A stretch of DNA of 64,000 bases from Primula veris (GCA_963682055.1 OY821747.1:32858126-32922125), one strand, 5' to 3'. Positions 1 to 12,721 are shown, numbered from the stretch's first letter. A program made the numbers and translations. Notes: generated from the sequence alone by a model not told the origin.

Positions 1-3000
1 TCATGTCTCTCTTGATCGATAACAACAAGTTGTCTTCTATGACAAGTGTTTTATCTGAATCGTGAGACAGAGCATATGTAATTCAAATATGGCTAATACT
101 AGCTCGAAGCCATATATACTCTCTAGTCATCTCATAGAACACGAGATCGGAGTGATTCGTTTGGAGTCATTCCAAGACCTCCAAGATATCGCCTTATTCC
201 TAATGGCAAAGACATACCATGTTAGGAATATCCCTTATGCGGGTCTGATAAGTAACCAGCATCAGTATAACCGAAAAAGGGTTGCGTTAATTCGAGTACC
301 AAAGGGGGTATGTACACTCGATGACGCAAAATGGGATAAGACAAGCCCTCATCCACAGTTACCTTAAGATAATGGGAAAATGTCTTTTATGCCATTTCGA
401 TGGCAGCGTGTTAGCGCGATGCTGTGTCGAGCTATACCATTCACAGCAGACGAGATGTTCGTCCTAGCACATTAGACCAAGTGCAATGATGCGCTTATTG
501 TACTTAGATATGAACATCATGATTCAATATCTCTTCATCGTCTCATCAGGGACGGACTGGGTCTATATCAATGTCTAGTGATCGAACGATCATGGAAGAA
601 TCTGACGACTTAACGTCATAATGACTAAAACGTCATAACACCTTCTGGGTGTAGTATGAATCATGGACTTAGATTCAATTTTTACGGGACTCGATCATCA
701 GGCTGAGTCACTATCGTGTCTTCCCAAGATCCTTCATCTCGAAGGCAAATCCAAAAATGGATCGCATAAAAAAACACGCAAGGGCATAATACTTGTTCAA
801 GTATCCCAAGCTGATCAAGTACTCACTTAGGCGGGTATACCACATCCGCTCGGATTATATTAATCCATATAGTGAATGTCTCATTTAATTGAGATCGTGT
901 TCCGTGGTCAGGAACTACTTGATTCAAGCATTATGAAGTCACACAGGGACCTTCATCTATATCTCTTTGTCTAAATCCCCATAGAGATAAAACAGTGACC
1001 ACAATCACATGCTGCATAATCAGTTTTTCGGAAACTACTAAACTGATAAAGTAGGGGACCGTTATAACGTCCATTACGAGGAAATCAACCATCTCGTAAT
1101 CAATTCCAAGGTGTGAGAGAAGCCTTGCGCTACTAGGTGATCATTCTACAATCTCATTATTCTCATCACTTTTCCTTACGAATAACCAAATAAACGAAGT
1201 CGTTTAACATTGGTGGTGTTGGAGCTACAGGTCCGAATACACTTTTGCTAAGGAGTCTACTTGGATTGCAAGTTTCCATTAGTCTAATCTATTCTACGCT
1301 GACTTCAGGCAACGGTACATGGTTCCCTGTCATAATTTGCTCATATTATCAGTCGTCACCGAATATATGAACAAGTAATCAATGGCAGCCTCGTTTTGCT
1401 TCAATATCGTCTAAGATATCATGATCAACAGATATTTCGAGATTCTTAGGATGAGGAGGAATCACACATCTCCTAGATCCTTTATAATCTCGTGCGACAA
1501 ACGAGTTTCAGTTCACCACCTCTGGGGCTGAACGAATTAAGAACCGGTCAACTTCCTCATATCTTAGGAAGGATGACAGACTGACGGCCGATGACATCGT
1601 CCTTTGCTTGGCGGGTTTGGCCAAAGCAACGTGTTACGACAAGAACACGGCGTCCGACAGGGATGTCTATCCTTGCAAGCATTTTGCAGCAGGTATAAAT
1701 GATCTCGTGACATCTCATAAAGTCATTAAATGCGTCTGCCATTTGGTTAGACTTGAGGAAGTCTATGCACTTACTTATCACTAAATGCAGTTTTGGGGAT
1801 CAAGCTAAGACTGAGTGGGTTATGCCACGTTATTTCACGTCGTTCCTTATCAACGGTAACATGCAAATCTCCCCCTAACGACGGGGAGAACAGTCTTAGC
1901 GATGTCACTTTCGCATATCATGCGGTAAATAGATCGCTTGCCAAGGTTACTCTATCAAATGATAGGCAGGAGATTCATAATCGACTTATCTCCCCTTCAG
2001 AGGTCCATATTTTGAACGCTAGAGCGGCTCAATCAAAATATTAATTAATCACTCGAAACACGCGTTAATATGAGACTTCTGGCTCATAACCAGTAATTAG
2101 TTGGTACGCATATGGTGTTTGAGTGTCTATGGGCCTCATAACGGACCAATGCAGCAAAATAGCATAACCCCACACGGAAATATAAATCTTGGTGCGCAAG
2201 ACCAAGAAATGCGTGCAATCATTTGCAGTCGCATCATCAAACTTTCCGTGAGTCCATTTGGGTCTGAACATAATCGACATGATGTTCAATTTCAATATCC
2301 AAACTCAAGTAATTCAAATCCAAATTTCGATTATTACTCTTCGGAATTATCAATTCGACTAGACTTTTCAGGATAATCCGGATCATGAGCCATCAACTTA
2401 ATGATAGGGCTAAAAGTTTGGAAAGTGCTGCATTTATGTGGACAACATTAAAATGTGACCATATTATCGATGCATCAACCATAACCATTTATATTTATGG
2501 TCCGTCTTATGGTTGGATAAGTCCACAATAACTCATTTAATTCTTTACAAGAATTCTACGAGTTCATTTCGTGATCCTTACACATACTAGTCTTTCAAAG
2601 TGAGCATTAATGGCATGAATTTCGGATTAATCGCGAAATATATTCTCAGAGAGAATCCAAATGCGATGCGATTATAAATCAAGCATCGTCTTTTGAACCG
2701 GGAATATCTCATCCGGTCAATGCCACAATATCAAAATGCTCTTATCAATCGACGACAGGCGAATGATAGTACATACAATCATGTCTTAGCATCTAAATCA
2801 TTTATCATTTCGACGACAGGCGAAATGATAAGGTAACTTTAAATGCTTTAAAGAATGTGGTAGCAACCACTTGAAAGACATTTCAACTCCTCTAAAATAC
2901 GCTTTTGGTCGTATTGAATGGAGGCTATGTAAAGAAATTTTAATTCTTTCATGAGCTATTACCAGATAACACTGGTTTTCTCGAATATTTTATAACTCAA

Positions 3001-3700
3001 CAAGGTACGGTAGGTGCTACATGAGTATAAGACCTCATATTTGACAAATCAATTTGGTTTTACCAAATATTTTGATTTGGAACGACCTGTCCAAAATCGT
3101 TGTCAGTGAGTACTCTTTTAGGCAAATAGTTGGTGAAATTATGTGGTACACTGTTACCCACTATTTCCAAAAAAACAACTATCCCACAAGTATTTCCTAA
3201 AATTTCATAATTTAAAGTTTGGTCACATTTGTCAAAGAAATTTGCTCAAAACACTTTAAATTATTTCGAGAAATTTCGTAAACAGGCAAACCATAATCCA
3301 AAAGTATGTCCAAATGGAAAAATCATAATCCAAATGGAAAAACATAAACCAGATGAGCGAAAAAATGGCTCAATGATTTATCAAAATTAATAAAGAAAGG
3401 TATCAAACTCATTTGAGCCACAAAATCGGGGGTCTCAAGAGTTTCCTTTCAATTATCTTTAACCACATTAGCATCGGTTTTTTCACCTTTATAATAGTTT
3501 TAACTATTTAAGGAGTAACCGTGCATAACCTTTGTCTTTATAGCATAGAGTTGGCTCCTTGAGTATTATCTCTTGCTTTGTGACAACGGGCCATATTGTT
3601 CCTTTCAATTACTGTCTTGGAGCCACAGGTTTTCAATTTTGACGATTGTCTAAAATCTCGCTTGGCTAGGCGACTCATCGGGATCGCGACAGTTCAAGAC
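1..3700. other. Unidentified transposon-like block
   Basis: I find no convincing gene here. Base composition is clearly less AT-rich than the DNA that follows, and the break falls near position 3,700, which suggests an inserted and decayed element such as the non-coding part of an LTR retrotransposon. All six frames are broken into ORFs of about 100 codons or less, and none carries a domain I recognise (no RT, integrase, protease or gag motifs). A small hairpin with a 10-bp perfect stem lies at 2803-2830, and a degenerate relative lies at about 2744-2768. The identity is inference only; other copies in the same genome would settle it. Confidence 0.3.
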
Positions 3701-5540
3701 AAATAACACTTTAACTCTAAGAATAAGTGGAAAATAGCATCGTTGTTGAGGATCATTGTTGGGAGAATTGTTGTTTATTGTATCATAGTTGGTTATATAA
3801 GAACCAAAGATTTTCCATATGGGTTCGTTATCAGTCTTTTATTTTATTAGTTTGTTATTACTATTTAATGAGATACCTTTTGGTCATAAGTTTGAATGTT
3901 GCAATTGGTTTGTTTATAGATAAAGTAAACATTTGGAAGGCTCATTATGTCTAACGTCTAGGCGAAAGAAATTAATTTTCCTTTTATAGGCCATATTTCA
4001 TCTTATTTTGGTATAGATTACTTTCAAGAAAATAGTTTTGGATATAAGGGCACTTTCTTTGATGTGGTGAAATGGCTAGATGATGCATGTTGAATTGAAG
4101 AATTGTTACTTGAGCGGTTGAACTCACAACTGTTGTGAATTTTTGATACAAAAATATTGTATGTGACTTATTTGCAATGATAGAAAAGTGAATTTTCACC
4201 TGTTTGTACTGTTAGGTTGGTTGTATGAGTTGATAGCAATTTGGTATATGTTTATGTTTGTGGACCCTTAAGAATTTTTCTACCTGAATTATGAAATTAC
4301 GTTTAGATTCAAGCTATGTTGTTTTATTATATTTCTAGATAAGTTAATAAAAGTATAATTAGAATTTTTATTAGCCGGGAACTATATTGCATGTGAATGA
4401 AGGCCGAACTTGTTATAAACGAGAAGAGAATGTCGTACCTCAAACAATTTATTAATGTGATGATTATATTTTAATTGGTTTCAATAAAAAGTTCAGTATC
4501 ATACTTATGTACATCAACAAACGAATGTAATTTATTTTTATTTTATTTTACTTTTATTTTGCATGAAGATTGAGGGTGTAGCATTAAATTTGTTTACCTC
4601 GCAATTGTTAGAGTTAGTTTCTTTGTTTGTTTGTTTGTTTGATTGATTGTCTGGTTGTTGTTAAGCATTACTTGATTAGAAGCCTTTTGTTTAGAACTTG
4701 TAATACATAACGTTGGAACGCCAAAGCGGGATACGGGAATCTCATACTGGTTTTGTTCAGGGTGTAACCGACATACTGCATTTACATACGGCAACTTGCT
4801 TGACGAAACAACATACTTCTTTTGGCGAGTTTGTAAACTTTGATGGATACAATTCATATAGCTCAAGAGAGTGTGATAACTTGTACTTAGCCTAATTCCC
4901 TAACACATTATAGACATTTAGTAACTAATTCTTCCTAATAAATTGTAAGCTCACAACTTCTCTAACATTACTGATTATATCACCAGTATCTAGCACTAGT
5001 ATAACATTACTGATTATAACATTACTTCTTCCTAATCTGGATCTAGCACTAGTATCGCACTTCTGAGCTGCGCCTCGCCGACTCATACCTCACAGTTACG
5101 GGTTTGACTGAATCCAGCTAGGGTTTTGAAAGTCAATTCTCGTAACTCTCGGTTACTTGTCGTAGATTAAAAGTTCAACTAGTAACTCTTATAAGTTACC
5201 ACACAATGATGGAAGATTCGATAGGATTACGATTTTTGCTAGGGTTATTCTTGTATAACTTATTTTTACACAGTACAAGTACACCTATTTAATTAATCTG
5301 AGATAATTTAAGCATAAATTACAAGAATGTATATACTAGTAATATGGAAGAAACCCTAAAATAAGTGAAAGAAAATGATACAAATCTAACTAATTTCAGA
5401 AAATCAAACATTGAAGAATTTTATTTGATATTTTAATTTGACGAAGAGGATTAATAATGACCTTAATTCTATCTGCCAGAGGTTGAGAATGATATGTTAA
5501 ATATTTTTTTATCGTATATTGACCATAGAAAAAAAATACA
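3700..5540. other. AT-rich intergenic DNA, nothing recognised
   Basis: Low-GC sequence with short random ORFs only (the longest are about 70-90 codons and overlap on opposite strands). I see no domain, RNA gene or clear repeat family. Confidence 0.4.
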
Positions 5541-5756
5541 CTCCGTTCATATTTAATTATCCACTATGAAACTGCGTTCAATTTTAACCGGTCAAAAACT
5601 TGTAACAAAATTGTCGGAATGAAAATTTTCAAAAGTTGATCATATAGTTCAAATGTTAAATTTTATGATTAGATTTTAAAAAAATTCATTTCGATAATTT
5701 TGATACAAGTTATAAGCCGATTAAAATTACACGTAGTTTCGAATTAAACGGGAAGA
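5541..5756. mobile_element. Fold-back MITE, GAAACTACG family, copy 1
   Basis: The whole element is an imperfect palindrome: the left half, beginning ctccgttcatatttaatt, is the reverse complement of the right half. Shared internal motifs are tgatacaagttataa, ttaaattttatgattag and gaaactgcg/gaaactacg. Three more copies of the same family lie at about 9982-10211, 46556-46750 and 48258-48484. There is no coding capacity. The superfamily cannot be assigned from this window. Confidence 0.7.
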
Positions 5757-5897
5757 GATGGATTATGACGATGGTTTTGAATGGTAAATGATAGTAACAC
5801 GAAATAATAAAAAAAATGAAATTACTATTATTTAGTCAAATTTAAAAAATGAGGGGGATTGTGATAAGGTTCATCCTCAACCAACAAAACCTCTTAT

Positions 5898-6082
5898 CAC
5901 TATAATAAAATAACCGTATAGCAACAATTGGTCTGTTACTATACGGCTTGTTGCAGAAAATTCAGCAACAATACTTAGCAACAGAAATTGTTGCTATATT
6001 GTTACTAAATTTCAGCAACAATGCGTATAGCATCAGACAAACTGTAACTAAACTGTTGCTATATGGATATTTTTTTATAGTG
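5898..6082. mobile_element. CACTA-like MITE with TAT duplication
   Basis: Starts CACTATAATAAAAT and ends ATTTTTTTATAGTG, forming terminal inverted repeats that begin with CACTA. It is flanked on both sides by the trinucleotide TAT, the 3-bp target-site duplication expected of CACTA elements. The interior is built of repeated tagcaaca / ttgttgctat motifs in both orientations. At 185 bp and non-coding, it is non-autonomous. Confidence 0.7.
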
Positions 6083-6870
6083 TATATTCATGTACGCCTA
6101 AGATATATTGTTGACTTCACATATAAAAAAATCATGAAAAAAGCCAATTGGCTACTAATAAATCTCCCAATTAAGCTAGTATAATTTTTACGTTTGTGCC
6201 AACTCTGAATAAGAATAACTGATCGTAAGTTTGATAAAATTGCAGTATTACAATTAAAAAGGTTAAAAGAAATGGAAAGTCAAGGGCGTGTCGAAAAAAG
6301 TAGAGACGGGAATATGACTCGTGAAAGTTTGGCTCTTTATTAATTAAGTTCTATTATTTGTTTTTTGGTAGTTTTTTCGTTTCTCGTATGTATTTTCTTT
6401 TTTTCCGAAAAATTATTAATAAATGCACTAATTGAATAAATGACTGTACATCATGTATGCAATTTTTTTTGATAAAATAGTTGGTGACTAAAACAATTCC
6501 CCCTGTCACTATTCATTATTCCTCCCTTTGTTCTCAAAATAATTGTGAATACTATTATTATATATCACATACTTTATATATTAGAGAAATGATACATTTA
6601 CTTTGGGACAGAGCCAATATATTTTTTGAGATAAACGTTAAAAGCGTAAATAACGTTGTTACATAACGTTTTGCGCTATATTTTTTTTTACGTAAATATA
6701 TATAAATATAATACCAAATTCAGAATATCTAATAAAAATTAACTAAATATATATAAAAAAATTGCAACTAATAATCACAAAGTGATTGCAATTGAGATGG
6801 TAGAACACTTACTTTGTTTGTAAGAGGATTGAAGTTCGATTCTTTCATTAAAATTTTGACAACGCGCTCC
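6083..6870. other. Intergenic DNA with a tRNA-like (SINE-like) stretch
   Basis: Mostly AT-rich. Around 6781-6860 there is a tRNA-like stretch: gagatggtagaacac resembles an A box, and agttcgattct, about 35 bases later, resembles a B box (GTTCGANTC). No cloverleaf can be drawn, so this is at most a tRNA-derived SINE fragment. Nothing else is recognised. Confidence 0.3.
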
Positions 6871-7655
6871 AATAATTTCATTAAAATTTTGACTTCAAAA
6901 ATAAAATAAAAAATTGAATGTACCCCTTATTTACGCTACACAATCCACTATTTTGAACTATTTATACTATTAGTCCCTATAACACGAATTTAACGTTTTT
7001 CCAATCACGCGTTTTTTAGAACAAGGATTATATCATTGAATAGTATTATAAAACAATGAATATATCATTGAATAGTATTATAAAACAATGAATATATCAT
7101 TGAATAGTATTATAAAACAATGAATATATCATTGAATAGTATTATAGTCCAACAGTTGTTACTTCCCAGCAAGTTAACAAGTAGCTAGCATGCCAAGTTT
7201 TTATTTCATGATAGTATTAGTATTTAAAAATGCCCTCTTGAACATTTCTTAAACCCATCTTTCAACATTTAACCACAAAGTGTATCACATCTGACCTATA
7301 ATAATTTCATTAAAATTTTAACATATAATAATTTCATTAAAATTTTAACAGTAAAAAAAAAATTAAAAAATTCGACTGCACCTGCTATTTACGCTACACA
7401 GTCCACTATTTCACGTCATTAGTCCATATAACGTGAATTTAACGTTTTTATACTCATAACGGTTTATCATTGCTAAAAAACAATGATTGTATCATTGAAT
7501 AGTATTCTAGTCCAACAATTGTTACTTCCTAGCAAGTTAACAAGAAGCTAACATGCCAAGTTTTTATTTCATGATAGTACTAGTATTTAAAAATGCCCTC
7601 TTGAACATTTCTTAAACTCATCTTTCTACATTTAACCACAAAGTGTGCATCACAT
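6870..7655. repeat. Direct duplication of the lectin-kinase promoter
   Basis: Two diverged copies of a 350-430 bp segment lie head to tail, at about 6870-7290 and 7310-7655. Both run in the same order through the motifs tttacgctacaca, tccactatttc/tttg, aatttaacgttttt, tatcattgaatagtatt, cttcc(c/t)agcaagttaacaag, catgccaagtttttattt and ccctcttgaacatttc. The second copy ends 20 bases before the start codon of the receptor kinase, so this is a duplicated 5' flank. Copy 1 is longer because it contains an expanded 32-bp tandem repeat. Confidence 0.8.
7029..7145. repeat. 32-bp tandem repeat, about 3.7 copies
   Basis: The unit begins tatatcattgaatagtatt and ends aaaacaatgaa; copies start at 7029, 7061, 7093 and 7125 and are nearly identical. 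The corresponding position of the second promoter copy (about 7475-7500) carries a single unit. The expansion therefore happened after, or in only one copy of, the promoter duplication. Confidence 0.9.
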
Positions 7656-7674
7656 TAAGCCTCCCCCCAAGTGG

Positions 7675-10600
7675 ATGGGAACACCACCGTCGCTCGCCAT
7701 GTTCCTCCTACTCGTCTGCCTCATCGCCGCCACTACCGCAAAAACAACCACCTTCCATGACCAATTCGGCCCTTTCAACGACACTATCTACTACTACAAA
7801 AAAATGGCCTTCAAAAAATCTGCCATCAACAATGACGCCCTCCAGATCACTCTCGACTCCGGCGCCTCAGACTTCAACCTCACCAACCAGGCTGGTCGGG
7901 TCCTCTACAAAACACCTTTCAAACTCTGGCCAAACCAAAACAAAAACCAGAAAGGAAATAAGATATCTTCCTTTGAATCGTCGTTCTTGGTCAACATCAA
8001 CAAGCAGATAAATGCCTCGAACCATGGCGAAGGCATGGCCTTCGTCTTGGCCCCAGACTTGAACCTCCCAGAAAACAGCATCGGACAGTACCTTGGCCTA
8101 ACCAACTCCACCACCAATGGAAACACGTCAAACAAGATCTTGGCTATTGAGCTCGACACCTTCAAGCAAGACTTCGATCCTGATGACAACCATATTGGAC
8201 TGAATATAAACAGTGTTCTTTCCAACAAGACCGTCTCGCTAACTCCTCTTGGGTTCGAGTTGTGTCCACCTGCAAACAAGTCTAATCTCTTCGTGATCTG
8301 GGTCAAGTACGACGGTGTTCAAAAGTTTATCGAGGTTTACATAGCACCACAGGAGAGTAAGACTAGTCCGACTCCGGCCAAGCCTGCCTCTCCTGTTCTC
8401 ACATCGAAACTCGACCTGAGGGATGTGGTGAGCCAGTTTTCTTATTTCGGGTTCTCCGCTTCCACGGGGAATACTGTGCAGCTCAACTGCGTGCTCAGGT
8501 GGAACCTCACTGTCGAGTACTTCCCAAACCATAACCACAATGATCTAATCACTGCATTCGCCGTCAGTGTGGCGGCGGTGGTGGTCGTGGCGATGCTTGT
8601 CGGAGCAGGGTTGTTTTATTTTTTAAAAAAGAAAAGGATAATGAGGACGAGGTCGAACTTGGTTGGAGCCTTAACGAGGTTGCCTGGGTCACCGAGGGAA
8701 TTTAAGTTTAGAGAACTGAAAAAGGCAACGGGAAATTTCGATAAAAGGAATAAGCTTGGGGAAGGGGCCTACGGGGTTGTGTACCGAGGGTGGATACCGA
8801 AGGAGGACCTTCAAGTCGCGGTTAAGTGGTTCTTGCGAGAGAGCTTGGAGGGGGAAGACGATTTCTTGGCCGAGCTCACTATTATCAATCGTCTCCGACA
8901 CAAAAACCTTGTCCGGTTGCTAGGTATGTTAAGAATTTTCCATTCTGATTTTTTTTTCCTTTTTTGATTCAAGATTAAATCAAATTTTCATTTTTTCCGT
9001 CCCTTGAAATAAGTATCACCTGTTACATTAGAAAAGTTAACAAGTGTAAAATTTAATAATCTAGAGGTTAATTTGGATATAGAATAGATAGTATGCACTT
9101 TCATGTAATTTTTGATAACATAAGAGCATCGACAGTAGTTTTGTTAACTTTTTATTGTTAACTAGTGACACGTATTAAATGACACATATGTATATTAAGT
9201 TAAACACCCAAATTAGTTTTAACTTTAACAATGTTATCTATTTTAACTAAAAATTAATTATTCAAAATATAGTACTATTGATAGGTGCTGGGAGAAAATA
9301 AATAACAGTATGGTAGATATATAAAAGATATACGTGAGAAATAACAATTAACTGTGGGTGTGGTTAGACTTTTTTGTCATGTCATCAAGTAATAACAATT
9401 AAAAAGATTGTTATCTTTAACAATGTTTTTAACATCTATAAAGTTAACACACACTTGAACACAACTGTTGGGGAGACAAAATTGCATTGTTAGCTAACAT
9501 TTTTAGTTAAAAATAAAGATAACAACACTATTGTAGATGCTCGGCTGGTTCTTGACACTTTCCTTGATCAATACGTGTACAATAAGCTTTTAAATATTAT
9601 AGAAAGAATAGTGGAAAAGTAACACAACTTATATAATATGTCCTGTTGTATAATAAATAATTAATTCCTCATGTTAGAAATATTTCCAAAACTGTTAAAA
9701 GTTTTGAACAGATGATCATGTGAATCTTGATAAAAAGTTTCAGGAACTTATGCATTACTATTATGCTTAATTTATCACATTAAAAGGTGCATCTTTGGTG
9801 GTGAAATTGCTTTTATAAGGTAAAAAGTTAACGAGATTTGAAATGTGAATTATCTAATTATCACTTGATGTAGACATTAAAGAATGTTTTCAGATATGGT
9901 AGGGCAAAGCATTTTTAGGCCATAAGCTTTGAAATTGACATTAGACCTAACAAAATGAAAGTTACACCTATTTATAAGTTAGCTCGGTTCCATTTATTTG
10001 TATATTACGAAACTACGTTTAATTTTGATCGTTTTATAATTTGTATCAAAATTATCGAAATATTTTTTTTTTAAATCTAATCATAAAATTTAACATTTGA
10101 ACTATACGATCAACTTTTAAAAATTTTTATTCCGACAATTTTGATACAAGTTCTTAACCGATTAAAATTACACGTAGTTTCGTAATGAACAATTAAATAG
10201 TAACGAAATGAGTACGAAATATCCACTTGGTTGTAGTTGTGGTAGAGGGAGGGACCATTTGCAAAGAGAAATTGTTAAGCTAAATAGAGCTGTCTCATAC
10301 AAAATCAAAGAAGCTTCATAAGTCACATTTTTAGGATGTCAACTAATTAGTTTGAATTTTATAGTACTAAGTGAGAGTTGAATTTCATACCATAATTGCT
10401 AAGCAATATGCATAAGATAAGAGTCAATATATCAAAATCTAAATATTAACATGTGTTGATAAAGTAATGTTTTGGGATGTGACTTTTTTTCTACTGTATA
10501 TGTAGTATTATTAGTGCGCTTTAATTATAAGCTAACAAGGTTAACCAGATGAAACTGGTATAGTTGAAGATTTAGGAGATAAATTTTGTTTCTGAAAAGT

Positions 10601-11468
10601 TTATATTTGAAAATAAATGTTAGAAAATTTCATTTACACTAAGAGTTGCAAAGTATAGATCCGGCCCAAGTCGAGTAAGGCTTTGGTCTTGTGGATAATT
10701 GATTCGGAAAAAAATTACGGGCAATATCCGACTATATTTTTAGTATATTTGATAGTTAAATTAAAAATATTAAACATCAATTTGTTTACAATGTTTTGTA
10801 ATAACTTAAATGGTAAAATAGTTTGGTATTTTACATAGGAGATAATGAGTTCAAAACTCTTTAGTTACAGTTTAATTTTGTTTTTATTTTGATTTGTATT
10901 TATCGAGTAACAAACAAAATTCGAGTCTTAGGAAGTTCGATATATCGGGCCGGCACTGGCAAAGGATTGTGTGCTTTTCTTATAAAAACTGTTTGTTTTC
11001 GCCGCTATCGCCTTTCCTTCAAGGCTTTAACGATGGATTTCAGAATTAAGAATCACGATTATTGTGACAATTTTCACAATGTTTTCATTCTTTTGCTTAA
11101 AGCTGTATTTTGATTTGTATTTATCGAGCAACAAACAAAATTCGAGTCTTAGGTAGTTCGATATATCGGGCCGGCACTGGCAAAGGATTGTGTGCTTTTC
11201 TTATAAAAACTGTCTGTTTTCGCCGCTATCGCCTTTTCTTCAAGGCTTTAACGATGGATTTCGGAATTAAGAATCACGATTATTGTGACAATTTTCACAA
11301 TGTTTTCATTCTTTTGCTTAAAGCTGTATTAAAATCTTAGTAGCAGCGGAAAAACAAAACAATTTAGTTTCGAAAATGCAACGAAGTTTCTGCTTGTTTT
11401 TAATATATTAGAAATTTCAAATCTGATATCGACTCAGCTAGCTAATGATTCTTTACGATATCTCTTGA

Positions 11469-11509
<41 letters not shown>

Positions 11510-12721
11510 TATAATCCTTTTTGATGTTTGATATATATATATGTTATCATTTTTTGTAAGTAAGTTGACATAATTTGATTTTTTTGATAGTTTAATAGTC
11601 AGACCAAGACAAAGTTAAGCATTATCACAAATTATTCAACGTATTTATCATCATCAGTGGTCCTAATCAAGTGACTAGGGATGAAGTAGACCATGTGTAT
11701 TTTTGTTCAAAATTTATGAAAAATAATTTCACCTAATGCATTTTCACCACCCTGTAAAATGTAAATTCACACCCCTGGTAATTATTTTGTTCAGGCTGGT
11801 GTCACAAGAATGGAAAATTGCTTCTGGTATACGACTACATGCCGAAGGGAAGTCTCGATCAGCACCTCTTTGTCGGACCTGATGTTAAGCCACTGAACTG
11901 GGACCTGCGCTACAAGGTCCGCTAAAAATATAGTTTTATTTTGCCTATGGAACAGTTTGATTCTTATTATCAGATTAGGATTAGATTTTATCTTGCTAAA
12001 TGTTAACAAAATATATAATTCTGAATAGGTGTTAACGGGCGTATCCTCGGCACTACACTACCTCCATGACGAGTACGACCAAAAAGTTGTCCACCGCGAC
12101 CTGAAAGCAAGCAACATCCTACTTGACCATAATTATAATTCTCGTTTAGGGGACTTTGGTTTAGCGCGGGCCCTAGAAAACGAAAAAACCTCATACGCTG
12201 AGGCAGAGGGCGTTTTAGGAACCATGGGCTACATCGCCCCAGAATGCTTCCACACTGGCAAGGCCACCCAGCAGTCGGATATATACGCATTTGGAGTAGT
12301 GCTTCTGGAAGTGGCATGCGGGTTAAGGCCAAACGCCAAGATCGGAGCCTACAACTGCTTAGTAGATTGGGTCTGGTCACTACATAGGGATGGAAGGTTG
12401 CTCGAGGCTGTGGATCCGAAGATTGGAGAAGTGTATGTGAAAGAAGAGGCTCAAAGGGTTCTTCTTTTAGGCCTAGCTTGCTCTCATCCGATAGCAGGGG
12501 AAAGGCCCAAGACCGAAGCAATTGTTCAGATGTTGTCAGGGTCTGTGCCAATGTTACATGTGCCGCCATTCAAACCTGCTTTTACATGGCCATCAATGCA
12601 AACAAGTGACGATAATAGCAGTCAGGCCACCATGACGGGGACAAGGTCATTCTCCACCGCGGAGTGGACCCCTCGTGCAGACGGATATGCGGACTATAGT
12701 GACAAATTCGACGTGGTATAG
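7675..12721 (+). CDS. L-type lectin-domain receptor kinase
   Basis: Plasma-membrane receptor kinase thought to sense extracellular ligands and phosphorylate downstream proteins on Ser/Thr. Three exons (7675-8923, 11795-11916, 12029-12721) join in frame to 687 residues, usual for the family. Residues 1-23 form a signal peptide (FLLLVCLIAATTA), followed by a legume-lectin domain to about residue 270 (core AIELDTFKQDFDPDDNHIGL) and one membrane span at about 290-316 ending in the stop-transfer KKKR. The kinase follows: glycine loop GEGAYGVVYRG, catalytic Lys in VAVKW (about 384), HRDLKASN (about 479), DFG (about 499) and GTMGYIAPE. It is thus an active-type RD kinase. I chose the ATG at 7675 because the upstream in-frame codon at 7645 is GTG. 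Oddities: the kinase is split by two introns although many relatives are intronless, and the second donor is the weak gtccgc. It may belong near the LecRK-S.5 group, but that is a guess. Confidence 0.93.
9124..9542. mobile_element. MITE with GAGCATC terminal inverted repeats
   Basis: The left end, gagcatcgacagtagt, pairs with the right end, which reads gagcatctacaatagt when reverse complemented; the similarity continues into gttaac/gttatc. About 419 bp, AT-rich and non-coding. I could not find a convincing target-site duplication, so the superfamily stays open. Confidence 0.6.
9982..10211. mobile_element. Fold-back MITE, GAAACTACG family, copy 2
   Basis: Same palindromic family as 5541-5756: gaaactacgtttaatttt near the left end mirrors aaaattacacgtagtttc near the right end, and the centre contains ctaatcataaaatttaac. 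It lies inside intron 1 of the lectin receptor kinase. Confidence 0.7.
10887..11332. repeat. 221-bp tandem duplication, about 98% identical
   Basis: The segment starting tttgatttgtatttatcgag at about 10887 is repeated from about 11108 with only around five substitutions over 221 bases (for example gtaac/gcaac, aggaag/aggtag, tttcc/ttttc). Both copies keep an open frame of about 74 codons. Because the copies are so young, this does not show coding constraint. It lies within intron 1 of the lectin kinase. Confidence 0.85.

Larger units (their letters stand above)
8924..11794 (+). other. Lectin-kinase intron 1, repeat-filled
   Basis: The donor is gtatgt and the acceptor tgttcag; the split glycine codon (G + GC) restores the frame. 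This 2.9 kb intron interrupts the N-lobe of the kinase. It holds a MITE (9124-9542), a fold-back MITE (9982-10211), a 221-bp tandem duplication (10887-11332) and an (AT)n microsatellite near 11485-11510. If it were retained, translation would stop at 8965-8967 within the kinase N-lobe, giving a membrane receptor without a working kinase. Confidence 0.8.

Noticed and set aside
7029..7145. Possible CRISPR-like array of 32-bp repeats
   Set aside because: The units are directly adjacent without spacers, and this is plant nuclear DNA.
7643..8011. 122-codon open frame overlapping the start of the lectin kinase
   Set aside because: It lies in another frame of the same exon, with low-complexity Ser/Thr/Pro translation; the kinase frame has the signal peptide and lectin motifs.
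10889..11340. Two similar small ORFs that might be a conserved peptide family
   Set aside because: They are the two halves of a 98% identical tandem duplication, so shared openness is expected without selection.
12003..12569. 188-codon minus-strand open frame
   Set aside because: It is antisense to the third exon of the receptor kinase and has no domain; it is open only because of the codon bias of the sense frame.
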